A DNA stretch of 64,000 nt from Cololabis saira. Lineage: Eukaryota; Chordata; Actinopteri; Beloniformes; Belonidae. Positions 12,602 through 24,100 of the stretch are shown in pieces. The translations under genes and the position numbers were made by a program. Under the pieces are notes generated by a model. The model searched no databases and was not told the DNA's origin. It worked only from the letters and a program-made list of their open reading frames with translations. Location: positions 19,968,441 through 20,032,440 of the forward strand of contig NC_084607.1 of assembly GCF_033807715.1 (NCBI RefSeq), given 5' to 3'. The stretch's first letter is position 1; every line of letters begins with the position of its first letter.

Positions 12602-12718
12602 AAGGCTGATTTATGGTTCCGCGTTACACCAACGCAGAGCCTACGGCGTATGGTACGCGGCGACGCGCAGCTACGCCGTAGGCTCTACGCCGTAGGCTCT
12701 ACGCCGTACCTTTAAACC
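12602..12718. repeat. GC-rich tandem/inverted repeat abutting the MITE
   Basis: A block containing repeated CTACGCCGTAGG units: three near-tandem copies plus an inverted copy near 12640. It begins GGCTGATTTATGGTTCCGCG, a motif I associate with short fish repeats. Confidence 0.5.
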
Positions 12719-13380
12719 GTCCCTTGAAAAACGGAATCGTCCCGAGACTTTGTCCTGAGAGTCAAATTAATAGTCATAAAATGACAATGGAAAATGGTAT
12801 TGAGCTGTTGAGTTCATAAGTTTTTTTTTTCTGTTTTACTACAACTGTAGGCTACAGTTGTAGTAAAACAGAAAAAAAAAAAGAATTTATAATTTATTTT
12901 ATGTCACTTGTTTATACTTTATTTTGTGGGTATTTAAATATTATACTTTATGTAAGCTATTTATATTGTATTTTTCATATATTCATTTCATATTTTTTTG
13001 TATTTCTTTCTAATTCTAAAAGTATTTTGATTGAGCAATTGCTTTCTTTAAATAAAAGAATGTCCAAGATAAAGCTATTCAGTTTCTTGTGAGTATATAC
13101 ACCAGCAGTGGAATTTACTGCGATGCAACAAGGGGCGCCACCTAAAATCTTGCCTAGGCCGCCAAATTGGTTAGGGCTGGGTCTGACTGTAGCCTATAGT
13201 CATGGCCTTTGAAGCACAAATATGTTTTCTACAGACTTTCTGTTTTCACTTTTGTTATTGCACTAAAAATATACACTATATACACTCATCACACAGTTCA
13301 CCTCTGCCACAACTGGACTATATTTTATTTTGCACTTTATATGCTATTTTTTAACCTTTTATTTCATGTTTATTTTAATA
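12719..13380. other. mosmo-anks4b intergenic, nothing recognised
   Basis: AT-rich intergenic sequence. A perfect hairpin at about 12820-12885 (AAAACAGAAAAAAAAAA facing TTTTTTTTTTCTGTTTT, with a CTACAACTGTAG core) is the only structure noted. Confidence 0.5.
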
Positions 13381-13384
13381 TTAT

Positions 13385-13496
13385 TGTGCTTTTATTGTCT
13401 GAGTGGAAGTGTGGTTGTTTTTTATGTTTTGATGAGCTGCTGGACAGTTGAATTTCCCTTCGGGGATGAATAAAGTTCTATCTATTTATCTATTAC
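13385..13496 (+). mobile_element. LINE 3' tail with TATC-rich end
   Basis: The sequence GAATTTCCCTTCGGGGATGA followed by AATAAAG and a CTATCTATTTATCTATT tail is the familiar 3' terminus of a fish LINE family, severely 5'-truncated. Confidence 0.5.
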
Positions 13497-13949
13497 AGAA
13501 TGGATGTTCCACTTTCTTTCTATTGTTTTATAATAATTTATACAATTTTAAGTTAAGCAGGACAGGTTTCTGTTTAAGAAAGATACTTATTTTATTTAGT
13601 AAAAATGTTTATTTTGTATTAAAGTGAATTGCTGGATAATAATTTGTTTTTCCATGTGTTCGTGGCATTCAAAAATTCAGGTTCGAGTAGTTGAAAAATG
13701 GTTTCACTCACAGAAAAAAGGGGCTAAAAAAATTCCCCACGCCAGGAGCCTTCCTGAAGGGGTTGGCCGGCCCTGCCGATGTGGTGTCCTTTACTGTATT
13801 TATTTTTCAGGGAGTTGGCAACCCTAAACAGGACTGTACTGCAAAAACAGACCAAGTGTGGTCACAATGATCAATGATGATCACGTTTCGTCATAAAAAT
13901 CAAAAGACTGAGTGTTGGGGGCGATAGCTAGGCAAAGTATAAAGTCTTT

Positions 13950-14410
13950 ATTATATTTTGTATAATGTAAAAAAGTTAATGCAGTAGAGGAACACACAGG
14001 TATTTTGAATTATTGTTTTATTTATTGTACAATAACGTTATCAGCAGTCAAGAAGTTTGATAAAACATACAACCAAATCAATTTCAGTTCCTGTTTTATT
14101 GTTTCTGCTAAATAATTGATCATTAAAAATAACATGTCCTCAAGAATAACATACCTTATTTGCATCTACAAACTGCCTTTATATATGAATATCAGGTATT
14201 TATCCTTTTTTTAATTTAACCCTTGATAAACCTTCTCTGAATTACTTCTTGTAAGTTTCAGATGTGATGTTTATTTTTGTAAAATAATTTGCTTAATCAT
14301 CTTTGTTTTATACATAAAATCAAACTATTGTCTCTCAATACAGAAGACAGTATCATTTGTCTACATCATAATTATAAATAACTGTGTATAACTGTGCTGC
14401 TTGTGCTGGA
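13950..14410 (-). other. anks4b: 3' UTR region of anks4b
   Basis: This is the sequence downstream of the anks4b stop codon. Several minus-strand AATAAA-type signals (TTTATT on the plus strand) lie around 14027-14035 and 14095-14100. The part from about 13955 to 14172 recurs in the same orientation at 43211-43428. Confidence 0.55.
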
Positions 14411-17400
14411 TCACAGGCTGCTGTCCTTCATTTTTCCAGGAGTGTCGAGAGCCTTCCTCCTGCGAGCAACAGCTTCCAAGATCTTCTTCCTGGGTCCTAA
14501 CTGAATTTGAATGCTTTTCAGGTCTTCGTCAGAGCAGAGTGTGAGTGCTTCTAAATCCAGGTGCTCTCTTCTAAAAGCGTGGGCAAACTCTGGCAAGGAG
14601 ATGGCAGACAAGAACACATCCAAAGGAGAGGTATCTTCATCCTCTTCATCATCGAGTCCCAGATCTTCTTGCTCCCACGGTAGGTCAGCATCACCGGTTT
14701 CTTCTAAACCAATATTATCTTGCTCACCTTCAAACAACTCGTTCTGAACGAGGTATCCAAGACTTTCGTTGTTCCCGCTGGGACTCTCCTCTGAATCCAG
14801 ATTCATCTTCTTCATGAAGATCAGACCCCCAAGGCCAGGCCGGTTGAAGATGGATTGCTTTACTTGACCCGGTTCTTCGCTGGCATCGTCATCTTCAAAT
14901 CCACCATCTTCTAACATGTTCTCATCTTGCTCATCAAAAACATCCAAAAACTCTGGTTTGTCAGGAAGTCCATTGTCCTGTTTGAGGAAGATGACATTCC
15001 CGTCTCCTCCTCGCTGCAAAGTGCCTTTGTCTTTCTTCCCAAGCTTCTTCTGGAGTGTGCCTTTTACTCTGGCAGTAAGAGAGCCAGATTTTTCCGCAGC
15101 AATATACTTGGAGAACTGCTCATTCACACCACTCATGCTCCCAACATCTGAGAATGCTGATGCTGTGCCCGCCTCTGATGCCGACCCAGTATCTGCTCCA
15201 CGTTGCATTTTATTCATCTTGGTTTCGTGCCTCTTCTTCACCTTCTCACAGAGTTTCACTCGTCTTTCTGCCTGTTTCTGGGCCTCCTTCTTCAGGGTGG
15301 CGACCTTTCTTGGATTTTTGTTGGTCTGCTGTGATGTGGCGGTATCAAGAAAGCGTACGCAGTCCATGTGTCCGCGGGCAGCAGCAACATCCATTGCCGA
15401 GTGGAATTCATTATCCAGTGCAAAAAGGTTAGCACCAAAGTTAACCAGGAAGCTGAGGATGTGCATGTGGCCGTTAGCCGCTGCATGGTGCAGTGGTGTG
15501 TTGCCCCAGATGTCACTCTTGTCGGGATCTCCACTGTATAACACAAAGGGGAAAACATGTACATATAAATAATAATCGCAAACAGTTTTAGTTTTGATTT
15601 CCATTGTCATCATATATTGCAAGTATCTTTCAATGACACTATGTAAAACTGTTTCCTGCTTTACATATAGCATTTGTAAAATAAAGTCAAGTCTAGTCAA
15701 GCCTATTTATAAAGCACTTTAAAAACAACAAAAGCTGACCAAAGTGTTGGACAAGCGGAAGGAAGACAAAATCAAAACAGGACAACATAAAACATAAATA
15801 AAAAAAAACAATCATGGTGTGTTAAATGCTATTGAATAAAAATGAGTTTCAAGATGAGATTTAAAAACAGCCATAGAAGGAGCCGGGCGTATGCACAGTG
15901 GCAACTTGTTCCACAGTTTGGGGCCAGTTACTGCAAATACCTGGTCCACTCTTAAAAAGTCCTCAATATAGTTAGTGCAGGAGTTATTTTTCAATGTTAA
16001 GGTTTAAATTTTACAAATTATAGTTATAATATCCAAGTTTTTATACTCGGATGGCACTGTACCATAATCCCATAACCTCTACCGTTTACATCCCAGTTAA
16101 GATTTGTTTGTGGAGCCCATCTGAGATATAAATGAGATAAAAGCAGCCCACATGGGGACCCTTTATTTGGTTCTATATTGGTCCCATGTGGACTGCTAAC
16201 AATGATTATGTTCAGATCCGTGGCATGGGCCCAAGTTGGTTTTCTTTTCTGGGTTCCACTTGGGCCAACCATATAAGTGAACTCAAGTGGCCATTTCATG
16301 TAGTGACGATATGGAACCAGTAGAGAATCCCATAAGAGGCCCTTCTTTTCATCTTTGGGCCCCAAACACAAATACTGGTTTGGGTGTCTTCTTCAGAGAC
16401 TGAGATGTGCTTATTGTGATGGAGTTGGTTGACTGTTGTTTGAAAAGGTGGATATTCAACAAAATAGAAATAGTATAAATAAATATCCTCAATGAAAAAT
16501 CCTACTCAAATAAATGTACATATGTGTGAAGTAATGTGTAAGTAGCACTACTGCTGTTGTAGTTTTAGGTGGAGTTTGTTTGAAGTATTTTACATTAATG
16601 ATTATAATGATATAAGGAAGAGGAAACAGGGAGAGGAAACTTTGATTACAGAAATCTGTATATAGCTCTCAGACCATTTCTTTTATTTTTTATTTTTGAT
16701 CGGATATTGGATCTTTTGAATGTCTATTGAAATGAAAAAGTGGAAGAATGTCAGTCAGAAAATGGTGTAAAGAAAAAAACAACTGACACTTAAAATGTGA
16801 AGCTGGCCTTTGTATACCTTATCTAAGAACTCAAATGGAAAAACAAGTATTAATTCACTCAAATCTTTAACTCTCTAAACTTTACAACATGCTGCGTTCT
16901 GTTTATCTAAAGTTGTTTGTACAAAGCTGTAAAGGCAGGGCAAGTTTATTTCATGTACAAAACACTTCAAAGTGATTTACATAAAAACATTTAAAAAAGA
17001 TGGAAAATAAGAGTAGGAATAAAAATAATAAAACAAATGAGATGCAAAAAATAAAGGTTGTCATAGTTTTTTTCTTTTTGTTTAGTCATTATTATTTCAA
17101 GTTCCTAATTTTTTAAAGGGAAAATACATTATGATTTAATAAATTTAATTTGCTAATTATTTTTCTCCAACAAAAACATTTTGAGGTTTTTTTAATTACC
17201 TTACATGTTTCGCAAGAGTCACAAGTTGCTGTGTGTGACACATCATATCAGTTGATGTTAAAAGGGAGGGCGTGTCGGACAAAAATAATTATATTAAATT
17301 AAAAAGAAAAAATAAATTGATATATGGGTAGTTTAAAGTTTTCATGAAAATCAGAAAACCCTCTCAAAGGCTTTTAGAAGCTTTTCATCTTTGTTACATT

Positions 17401-18529
17401 ACAAAACCTTGTTATTTTTATTCTCTTGTCGTCATGGTTGAGAAAAATCAAGGTTTCTCCTATAACTGATTCTTACTAGTATAAATGCTAACTGGACTGG
17501 AGTTTTACCATTTGTCACGTTTTTCTTTGTGACGTTTTTCTTTGGAAGATCCTGCTTAGCTTATTGCTAGCAGCAAATACAGCATGAGCGTGAATGTTCT
17601 TTTCGTTCTTCTTGGCAAAAAACAAATAAAACAAAAGAACTTGAAATGTGATTTAAAAAAAAAAAAGGAAAGACTGCTGTGCATGATTAGTCATTTTCTG
17701 TTTATTACTTCTTACAGTATATCAGGGTTTACAGGGTCAAAGTCTAATGCCTTGTCTTTTTGTAGCAGCAATAAAAGTTTTGATTGCAGGGCTACAGCAC
17801 CACTTCCTCATAAATCCTCTCTCCTGCTGATCATGATTGAATCAAAAATGTTTCATTTCCATTTGTTCATGCAGCAGAAATGTGTCATGGTCTGCTAAAC
17901 ATGTTCAAAATATCTTTTCTGAGGCCCAAACTCCATTTTAGCCGGTCTTTTGTTGCACTGAGCGAGGACTGGAGGTTGGGTCGGTGAGGATAGATGAAGG
18001 GATCTTTTGTTTTACAGAATGGGCTTGGCTGATTAGACATTTGGCTCAGTTCATGAAAGTACGTAGTTCAATGAAGCTTTGGGTCACAATATCCCGGACA
18101 ACAGTTGTAGATGAAGTTTTGGAAAATCAGTTAATGGAAATAAAAAATGAATCAGACATCTCAATATTTTTCAGCCATAAAACTTCTCTCTACAATAATC
18201 TTAACCTTTGATCTGTGGACTCTAGTTAGGGCTTAATTGTTGATGTTAATTCAGCTCAGCTTTAGGGGAGTATACTTAAAATATTATAAATGAAACCTAT
18301 ATGTTAATTTCTGTGTTTATCTGTCTATATATCTGTATAAGAAAGAAATATGAGTTGATCAGACTTACTGTCTGCTGCATATGAGCTGAAGAGCATCGAC
18401 GTGTCCATGAAAAGCCGCCAACAGGGTGGGGGTCATGCCGTCCTCATCAGCAGTGTTCAGGTCCTGTTTTGTGGCCTCCTTCAAGAGGTCCAAATAGCCA
18501 TCAATCGCTGCTTTGTGGTACCTAGACAT
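14411..18529 (-). CDS. anks4b: ANKS4B (ankyrin repeat and SAM domain protein 4B, harmonin-interacting)
   Basis: ANKS4B is an epithelial scaffold of the microvillar inter-microvillar adhesion complex and binds harmonin (USH1C) and MYO7B (family knowledge). There are two coding exons: 18529-18369 ([16 protein letters not shown]) and 15533-14411, joined in frame as CA|T, giving 427 aa against about 417 in human. About three ankyrin repeats lie at residues 1-125; [11 protein letters not shown] and [20 protein letters not shown] are clear ankyrin motifs. A basic, probably helical linker follows (about 130-175), then an acidic central region ([20 protein letters not shown]). A SAM domain at about 355-405 contains [20 protein letters not shown]. 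The C-terminus DSSL fits a class I PDZ ligand, matching the harmonin interaction. The paralogue USH1G/SANS shares the layout but differs at the C-terminus. Upstream reading frame beyond 15533 is intron. Confidence 0.93.
15690..16010 (-). mobile_element. L2-like LINE fragment in anks4b intron 1
   Basis: The minus strand reads [15 protein letters not shown] followed by a [18 protein letters not shown] ending, the conserved tail of L2/CR1-like RT proteins. It is followed by CTTTATAAATAGG-like sequence. It lies just upstream of the second coding exon of anks4b. Confidence 0.65.
16011..18368. other. anks4b intron 1, mostly unassigned
   Basis: No exon was recognised. A 115-codon minus frame (16024-16371) has a low-complexity repeat-like composition. 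A short LINE-like snippet (GGCAAGTTTATTTCATGTAC, CAAAGTGATTTACAT) occurs at about 16935-17000. Confidence 0.5.
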
Positions 18530-18836
18530 CTCTAAAATCAACTGAAATAAAATGAGATCGTGTTACTGTCTCTCCTGTTGTCTTTCCACCAGTCTCAGAT
18601 GAGCAACGGTGAAGGCTGAGCTGAGCAAACAAAGTGATCACTGGGCGTGTGAGAAGCTTGGAGCCATAAAACAAAAGCAAAGTCCAGTGAGGTCAACTGC
18701 ACCATTTCCTGCTACAACTCATCATCATCACTTACTTTGAGCTCATGCTGTCGCAGTTAGATCCATTGTATTTCCCCAAATTATTGAACCATTTCCTCTA
18801 TGTTATGGTTCTTCTACTCTATTTAAGATTTATGAA

Positions 18837-18879
<43 letters not shown>

Positions 18880-19770
18880 GTTTTTCATTTCACATACCAA
18901 TTTGTAATATGAATCGTTGCTATATTTTATTTTTTTTCACTTTAATTTTTTGGAATGTGCAACAACATAGATTTGATTGAATTGAATTGAAGACCTTTTA
19001 TTGTCTTATACATAATTAAATTGTAGAGCTTCTCCTGTGCTCAGCGCAAAACAATTCAAGTAAAAAACAACAAGTAAGTAAAAAGTGCAGATGTGTAAAA
19101 TAATATAAGAATAAAAAGTATAAAGTCTTTGAAAATGAATCGTAACTGTACATCTTGTGTCTTGTATTTGTTCAATAAACAAATAAACAAGGCTGTAGCA
19201 GAATACAATGCTTGGGTACAGTCATTGACAGACACACATTGCCACTGTAAACTGTATAAAACTGTCAACAGATTGACTTTCAGCTCATCTCTGAAGACTA
19301 ACCAGACAAATTAAAAAAAAACCTTTTAGGATTAAAATCATACACACTCTTGCCCATTAAGTTGCAATAGTTTTGTTTTCAGAAACATTTCTCTGTTCAT
19401 TCCTCTCTTCATTTACAATATTTCACGAGAAGAGGAAGAAAAAGGTTTAATTTTAACTTTATGGAGGACAATGTACAAACAAAGCAAAGTAAAACTGAAC
19501 GTGTCATGATATAGTAAAAGGTTATTATTTGGGTATTAAGGATATTTGTTCAACCTGCTTAGCTTGATTTGATCAGCCTCTCACTCGCTGATAAGCTAAA
19601 AGGGCTAGAGTTGGCCACATATGCTGAACGTGCAGCATTTATTTATTACTTATTATTGAAGTGCACTTTGCATTTTGAGTGCCTGGAAGTTAAAATTGGA
19701 GAAGACTGAAGCAATGGTCTGCTATGCTGTGAAGTATAAAGCCATTACAGCTGGCCAGGTTGCCATTTAG
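18530..19770. other. anks4b upstream region
   Basis: This region contains the presumed anks4b promoter and 5' UTR but no clear CpG island. A (CA)n tract lies at about 18839-18877. No other gene was recognised. Confidence 0.5.
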
Positions 19771-19773
19771 CAA

Positions 19774-20764
19774 TGTAATGAACCTGAAAAAATTAGGTAA
19801 ACTCACCATCAGATAAAGTGTTTCCATCTAAAAAAGGTTTAAACTGAGGAGGGATTCAGGAAACTTTTGGATTATGAACACTCTAGGTGGTCCAAAAAAC
19901 CCCCAACAACTTCTTTGTGTGTGTGTGTGTATTAATTTAGGCAGGGCAAGGCAAGTTTATTTGTGTAGCACAATTCAACACAAGGTAATTCAAAGTGATT
20001 TACATCAACATTAAAAGCAGCAAGACACAAACAGTAAATAAATAAAATGAGGTAAAATAAAAAAAAGCACAAGTTAAAAAGTAAGGGCAGTAGAGTACAG
20101 CAGGTAAGTATTTAATTTAAGAATACGCTTCAGTAAACAGTAATGTTTTTAGGCCTGATTTAAAGGGGCTGACAGTTGGAGCAGACCTCAGGTCTACAGG
20201 AAGTTTGTTCCACCGGTGAGGAGCAGAATAACTGAACGCTGCCTCACCTTGCTTGGTTCTGGTTCTTGGGAACCACAACAAACCAGATCCAGATGAACCT
20301 CAGGGGTCTGGGAGCTTCATAGGAACTAACAGATCAACCATGTATTTTGGTCCAAGACCATTCACTGCTTTGTAGACCAGCAGTAAAAGCAAGACAAACA
20401 TACAAATTTAAAAGTTGCAATACTGCAATATTTGCTGTATTTTTTTTTTGTGTTTAATGAATTAGAATACAGTATTAATAATGCAATACCAATGGGCGAG
20501 TGCATGATTTCTTTTCATTATTTATGTATAATTTGCTGCTATTGCCACTTTTTCTGAGTGTGCAAATCAGTCAACCAAAGATAGTCCTGCTAAAAAATCT
20601 TGATTAGACCCAGTTTACAATCTTGCAACTCTTAACAAATGGATTAATATTTGTGCTTCTGGGTCCCCCAGGTGGTTGATGATTGAAATACTACAAATTC
20701 ACATTGAAAAAGCTCAATGGTTGAAAAAAATGCTCTTAATGCAAATGTTTGCAGTGTTAACAGC
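19774..20764. repeat. source block B of a local duplication
   Basis: This ~990-bp stretch between anks4b and the 3' end of uqcrc2 recurs at 43429-44652 in the same orientation. The match includes unique-looking flanks (ATTAGGTAAACTCA on the left, AACTCTTAACAAATGGATTA on the right) and not only the embedded LINE. The embedded LINE is at about 19935-20400. Confidence 0.85.
19935..20400 (-). mobile_element. L2-like LINE 3' end
   Basis: Read on the minus strand it gives [20 protein letters not shown] and [13 protein letters not shown], the conserved tail of L2-like RT proteins, then a 3' UTR ending in AAATAAACTTGCCTTGCC. It is the same family as 27680-28590 and was present before the block was duplicated to 43.4-44.7 kb. 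Confidence 0.8.
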
Positions 20765-20802
20765 ACACAAAAAACAAGGGCTCTTGGTTGTGGAATCAGT
20801 TA

Positions 20803-20808
20803 TTTAAT
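20803..20808 (-). promoter_or_regulatory. uqcrc2: candidate poly(A) signal of uqcrc2
   Basis: The minus strand reads ATTAAA about 300 bp after the uqcrc2 stop codon, a common variant polyadenylation signal. Confidence 0.4.
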
Positions 20809-21111
20809 GAAGAGCAGGTTTGTCATCCACCAGGTTATGTTCATACTAGAATATAACTGGATTCAGTCACGGATGCAAAATTCAAGTGATAACCAACTGA
20901 TTTGCTGTCATTACTTTAATTTACATAGATATACAGGTACATTGACAAACAATTCCAAAAGATGAACTGCATTATAATGATGTAGCACTCTGTTGCTGCT
21001 CACACCAAGTGCAGGACAGTTAACCGATTGCTGCAGAAGGTTGTGGCTCTGGAGTCTTCTTTTGTTATCACACTGTCAGGTGCAGCAGATCCAAGTTAAA
21101 ATGATCCTCTC

Positions 21112-24100
21112 TCATACTTCATCCACAAATGGTGTATTGACGAGGTGTCCACTGGCTGCCATGGTCTTCTTGCCATCTACAAATTTTTTTGCAGCCTGCA
21201 GAGAAAAGAGAGGAACTCGATAATTCATTGTCCAGTATAATACATTATTTAATGAGCTTAATATCAGTAAGTCAGAATATTCAGTTATTTTTAAATTCAT
21301 ATTTAAATTTCAGCCCATGCAGTATGCAGAACCACTTGTCACTAAATAAAAATGTACTGTAGGTGAAACCATCCATCCATCCATCCATTTTCTACCGCTT
21401 ATCCGTTCCGATGTTGCGGGTGCAGCAGTCTCAACAGAGATGCCCAGACTTCCTTCACCCCAGACACTTCCTCCAGCTCTTCCGGGGGGAGTCCGAGGCG
21501 TTCCCAGGCCAGCCGAGAGACATAGTCTCTCCAGCGTGTCCTGGGTCTTCCCCGGGGTCTCCTCCCGGAGGGACATGCCTGGAACACCTCCCTGGGGAGG
21601 CGTCCAGGAGGATCCGGTACAGATGCCCAAGCCACCTCAGCTGACTCCTCTCAATGTGAAGGAGCAGCGGCTCGACTCCGAGCTCCTCCCGGGTGACCGA
21701 ACTCCTCACCCTATCTCTAAGGGAGCGTCCAGCCGCCCTGCGGAGGAAACTCATCTCGGCCGCTTGTATCTGCGATCTAGTCCTTTCGGTTGCTACCCAA
21801 AGTTCATGACCATAGGTGAGGGTAGGTGCGTAGATTGACCGGTAAATCGAGAGCTTCGCCTTTCGACTCGGCTCTTTGTTCACCACGACGGTCCGGTACA
21901 CCGACGGCATAACTGCGGACGCTGCACCGATCCGTCTGTCAATCTCACACGCCATTGTTCCCTCACTGGTGAACAAGCCCCCGAGATATTTGAAATCCTC
22001 CACCTGAGGCAGGACTTCTCCACCCACCCGGAGAAGGCATGCCACCCTTTCCTGTTGGAGAAATATGGCCTCGGTTTTGGAGGTGCTGATTCTCCTCCCC
22101 TCCGTGTTGCACTCTACCTCAAACCGCCCCAGCACATGCTGAAGGTCCCGGCTTGATGAAGCCAACAGGACAAGATTTTATCTCTGCGAAAAGCAGAGAT
22201 GAAATCCTGAGGTTCCCAAACCGGATCCCCTCCGGCCCCTGGCTACGCCTAGAAATCCTGTCCATAAAAATTATGAACAGAACCTGTGACAAAGGTTAGC
22301 CTGCCAAAGTCCAACATGCACCGGGAACAAGTCTGATCTACTGCCGGCAATGTGAACCAAACTCCTGCTCCGATCATACAGAGACCAAACATCCCTTAAT
22401 AGAGGGCCCCGGACCCCATACTCACTGAGCACTGAGTAAACGGTGTTGGCTTCCCCTTTTTGAGGCGCCACACGGTTTGCCAGAATTTCGGCCGACCGAA
22501 AGTCTTCCTCCATGGCCTCACCGAACTCCTCCCAGACCCGGGTTTTTGCCTCCAGGACTGGCCGAGTCGCGGCTTGCTTGGCCTGCCGGTACCTATCTAC
22601 TGCGTCAGGAGTCCCACAGGCCAACATAGCCCGGTAGGACTCCCTTCAGTCTGACGGCATCCCTCACTTCGAGGGTCCCCCTCGGGTTCTAGGATTGCCG
22701 CCACGACAGGCACCAGAGACCCTGCGCCCACAACTTCGAGCTGCAGCGTCGACAATTGAGGCAGAGAACATGGTCCACTCGGACTCAATGTCCCCCGCCT
22801 CCCCCGGGATCCGAGAGAAGCTGCCTCGGAGGTGAGAGTTGAAAATGTCCCTGACAGAGGGCTCAGCCAGACGTTCCCAACAGACCCTCACAATCCGTTT
22901 GGGTCTGTCCAACTTCCTCCTCTGCCAGCGTAACCAACTCACCACCAGGTGGTGATCAGTTGACAGCTCAGCCCCTCTCTTCACCCGAGTGTCCAAGACA
23001 TGCGGCCGAAGGTCAGATGAAACGACAACAAAGTCGATCATTGACCTCCGGCCTAGGGTGTCCTGGTGCCACGTGCACTGATGGACACCCTTATGCCTGA
23101 ACATGGATAAACTGTGATTAGCACAGAAGTCTAATAACAGAGCAACACTCGGGTTCAGATCGGGGAGGCCGTTCCTCCCAATCACGCCTCTCCAGGTATC
23201 ACTGTCATTGCCCACGTGAGCGTTAAGGTCCCGAGTAGAACAATGGAGTCCCCAGTTGGAGCACTATCCAGTACTCCTCCCAGGGACTCCAAGAAGGCCG
23301 GGTACTCCGCACTGCTGTCCGGCCTGTAGGCGCAAACAGTGAGAGACCTTTTCCTGACCCGAAGGTGCAGGGAAGCGACCCTCTCGTTCACCGGGGTGAA
23401 CTCCAACACATGGTGACTGAGCTGAGGGGCTATAAACAAGCCCACACCAGCGCGCCGCCTCTCACCATGGGCAACTCCAGAGTAGTGGAGGGTCCAGCCC
23501 CTTTCAAGGAGCTGGTTCCAGAGCCCAAGCTATGTGTGGAGGTGAGCCCGACTATCTCTAGCCGGTACCTATCAACCTCACGCACAAGCTCCGGCTCCTC
23601 ACCCCCCAGCGAGGTGACATTCCATGTCCCTACTGCATAGGTGAAACCACAAACACGCAAAGCTTTTGATTTAACCTTTGTCAACAAATGTCATGGTGTA
23701 GTACCTTCTGTTGTCGTTTATCTGAGCTTGTATTTACCAAATCTTTATTTATTTTTTGTTTTTGTAATTTACAATATCCTGAAACGTAAACCTTTATGAG
23801 TGAAAGAGGTTACATTTACTTTTTTTTATATGAATGCACACACTACAGTAGACCAAACACCAAAAAAAAACAAAAAAAAAAAAAACAAAGGTTCATTGTA
23901 AAAATCTCTGTCCTGAAATGTTTCAGTGGTTTAAGCACGTCATGCTGTTTGCCTATTGCTTTGCAAACTTTATCAGCTGCATTGCTTCTTAAAAAAAAAT
24001 ACTATTAATATACTATTTGCCGTTGTTTATCAGTAAAACTATCCCAAAATTATGACAAGTTCCATGGAAGTTGAAGAAAAGCCAGTAATTTTAGCTGCAA

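Noticed and set aside
14916..15572. 218-codon plus-strand frame opposite anks4b
   Set aside because: It is the antisense shadow of the long anks4b exon 2.
16024..16371. 115-codon minus frame in anks4b intron 1
   Set aside because: The composition looks like a dispersed fish repeat. There are no splice sites or family motifs.
21363..21838. Plus-strand frames of 93-132 codons in uqcrc2 intron 13
   Set aside because: They are antisense to the non-LTR element coding region.
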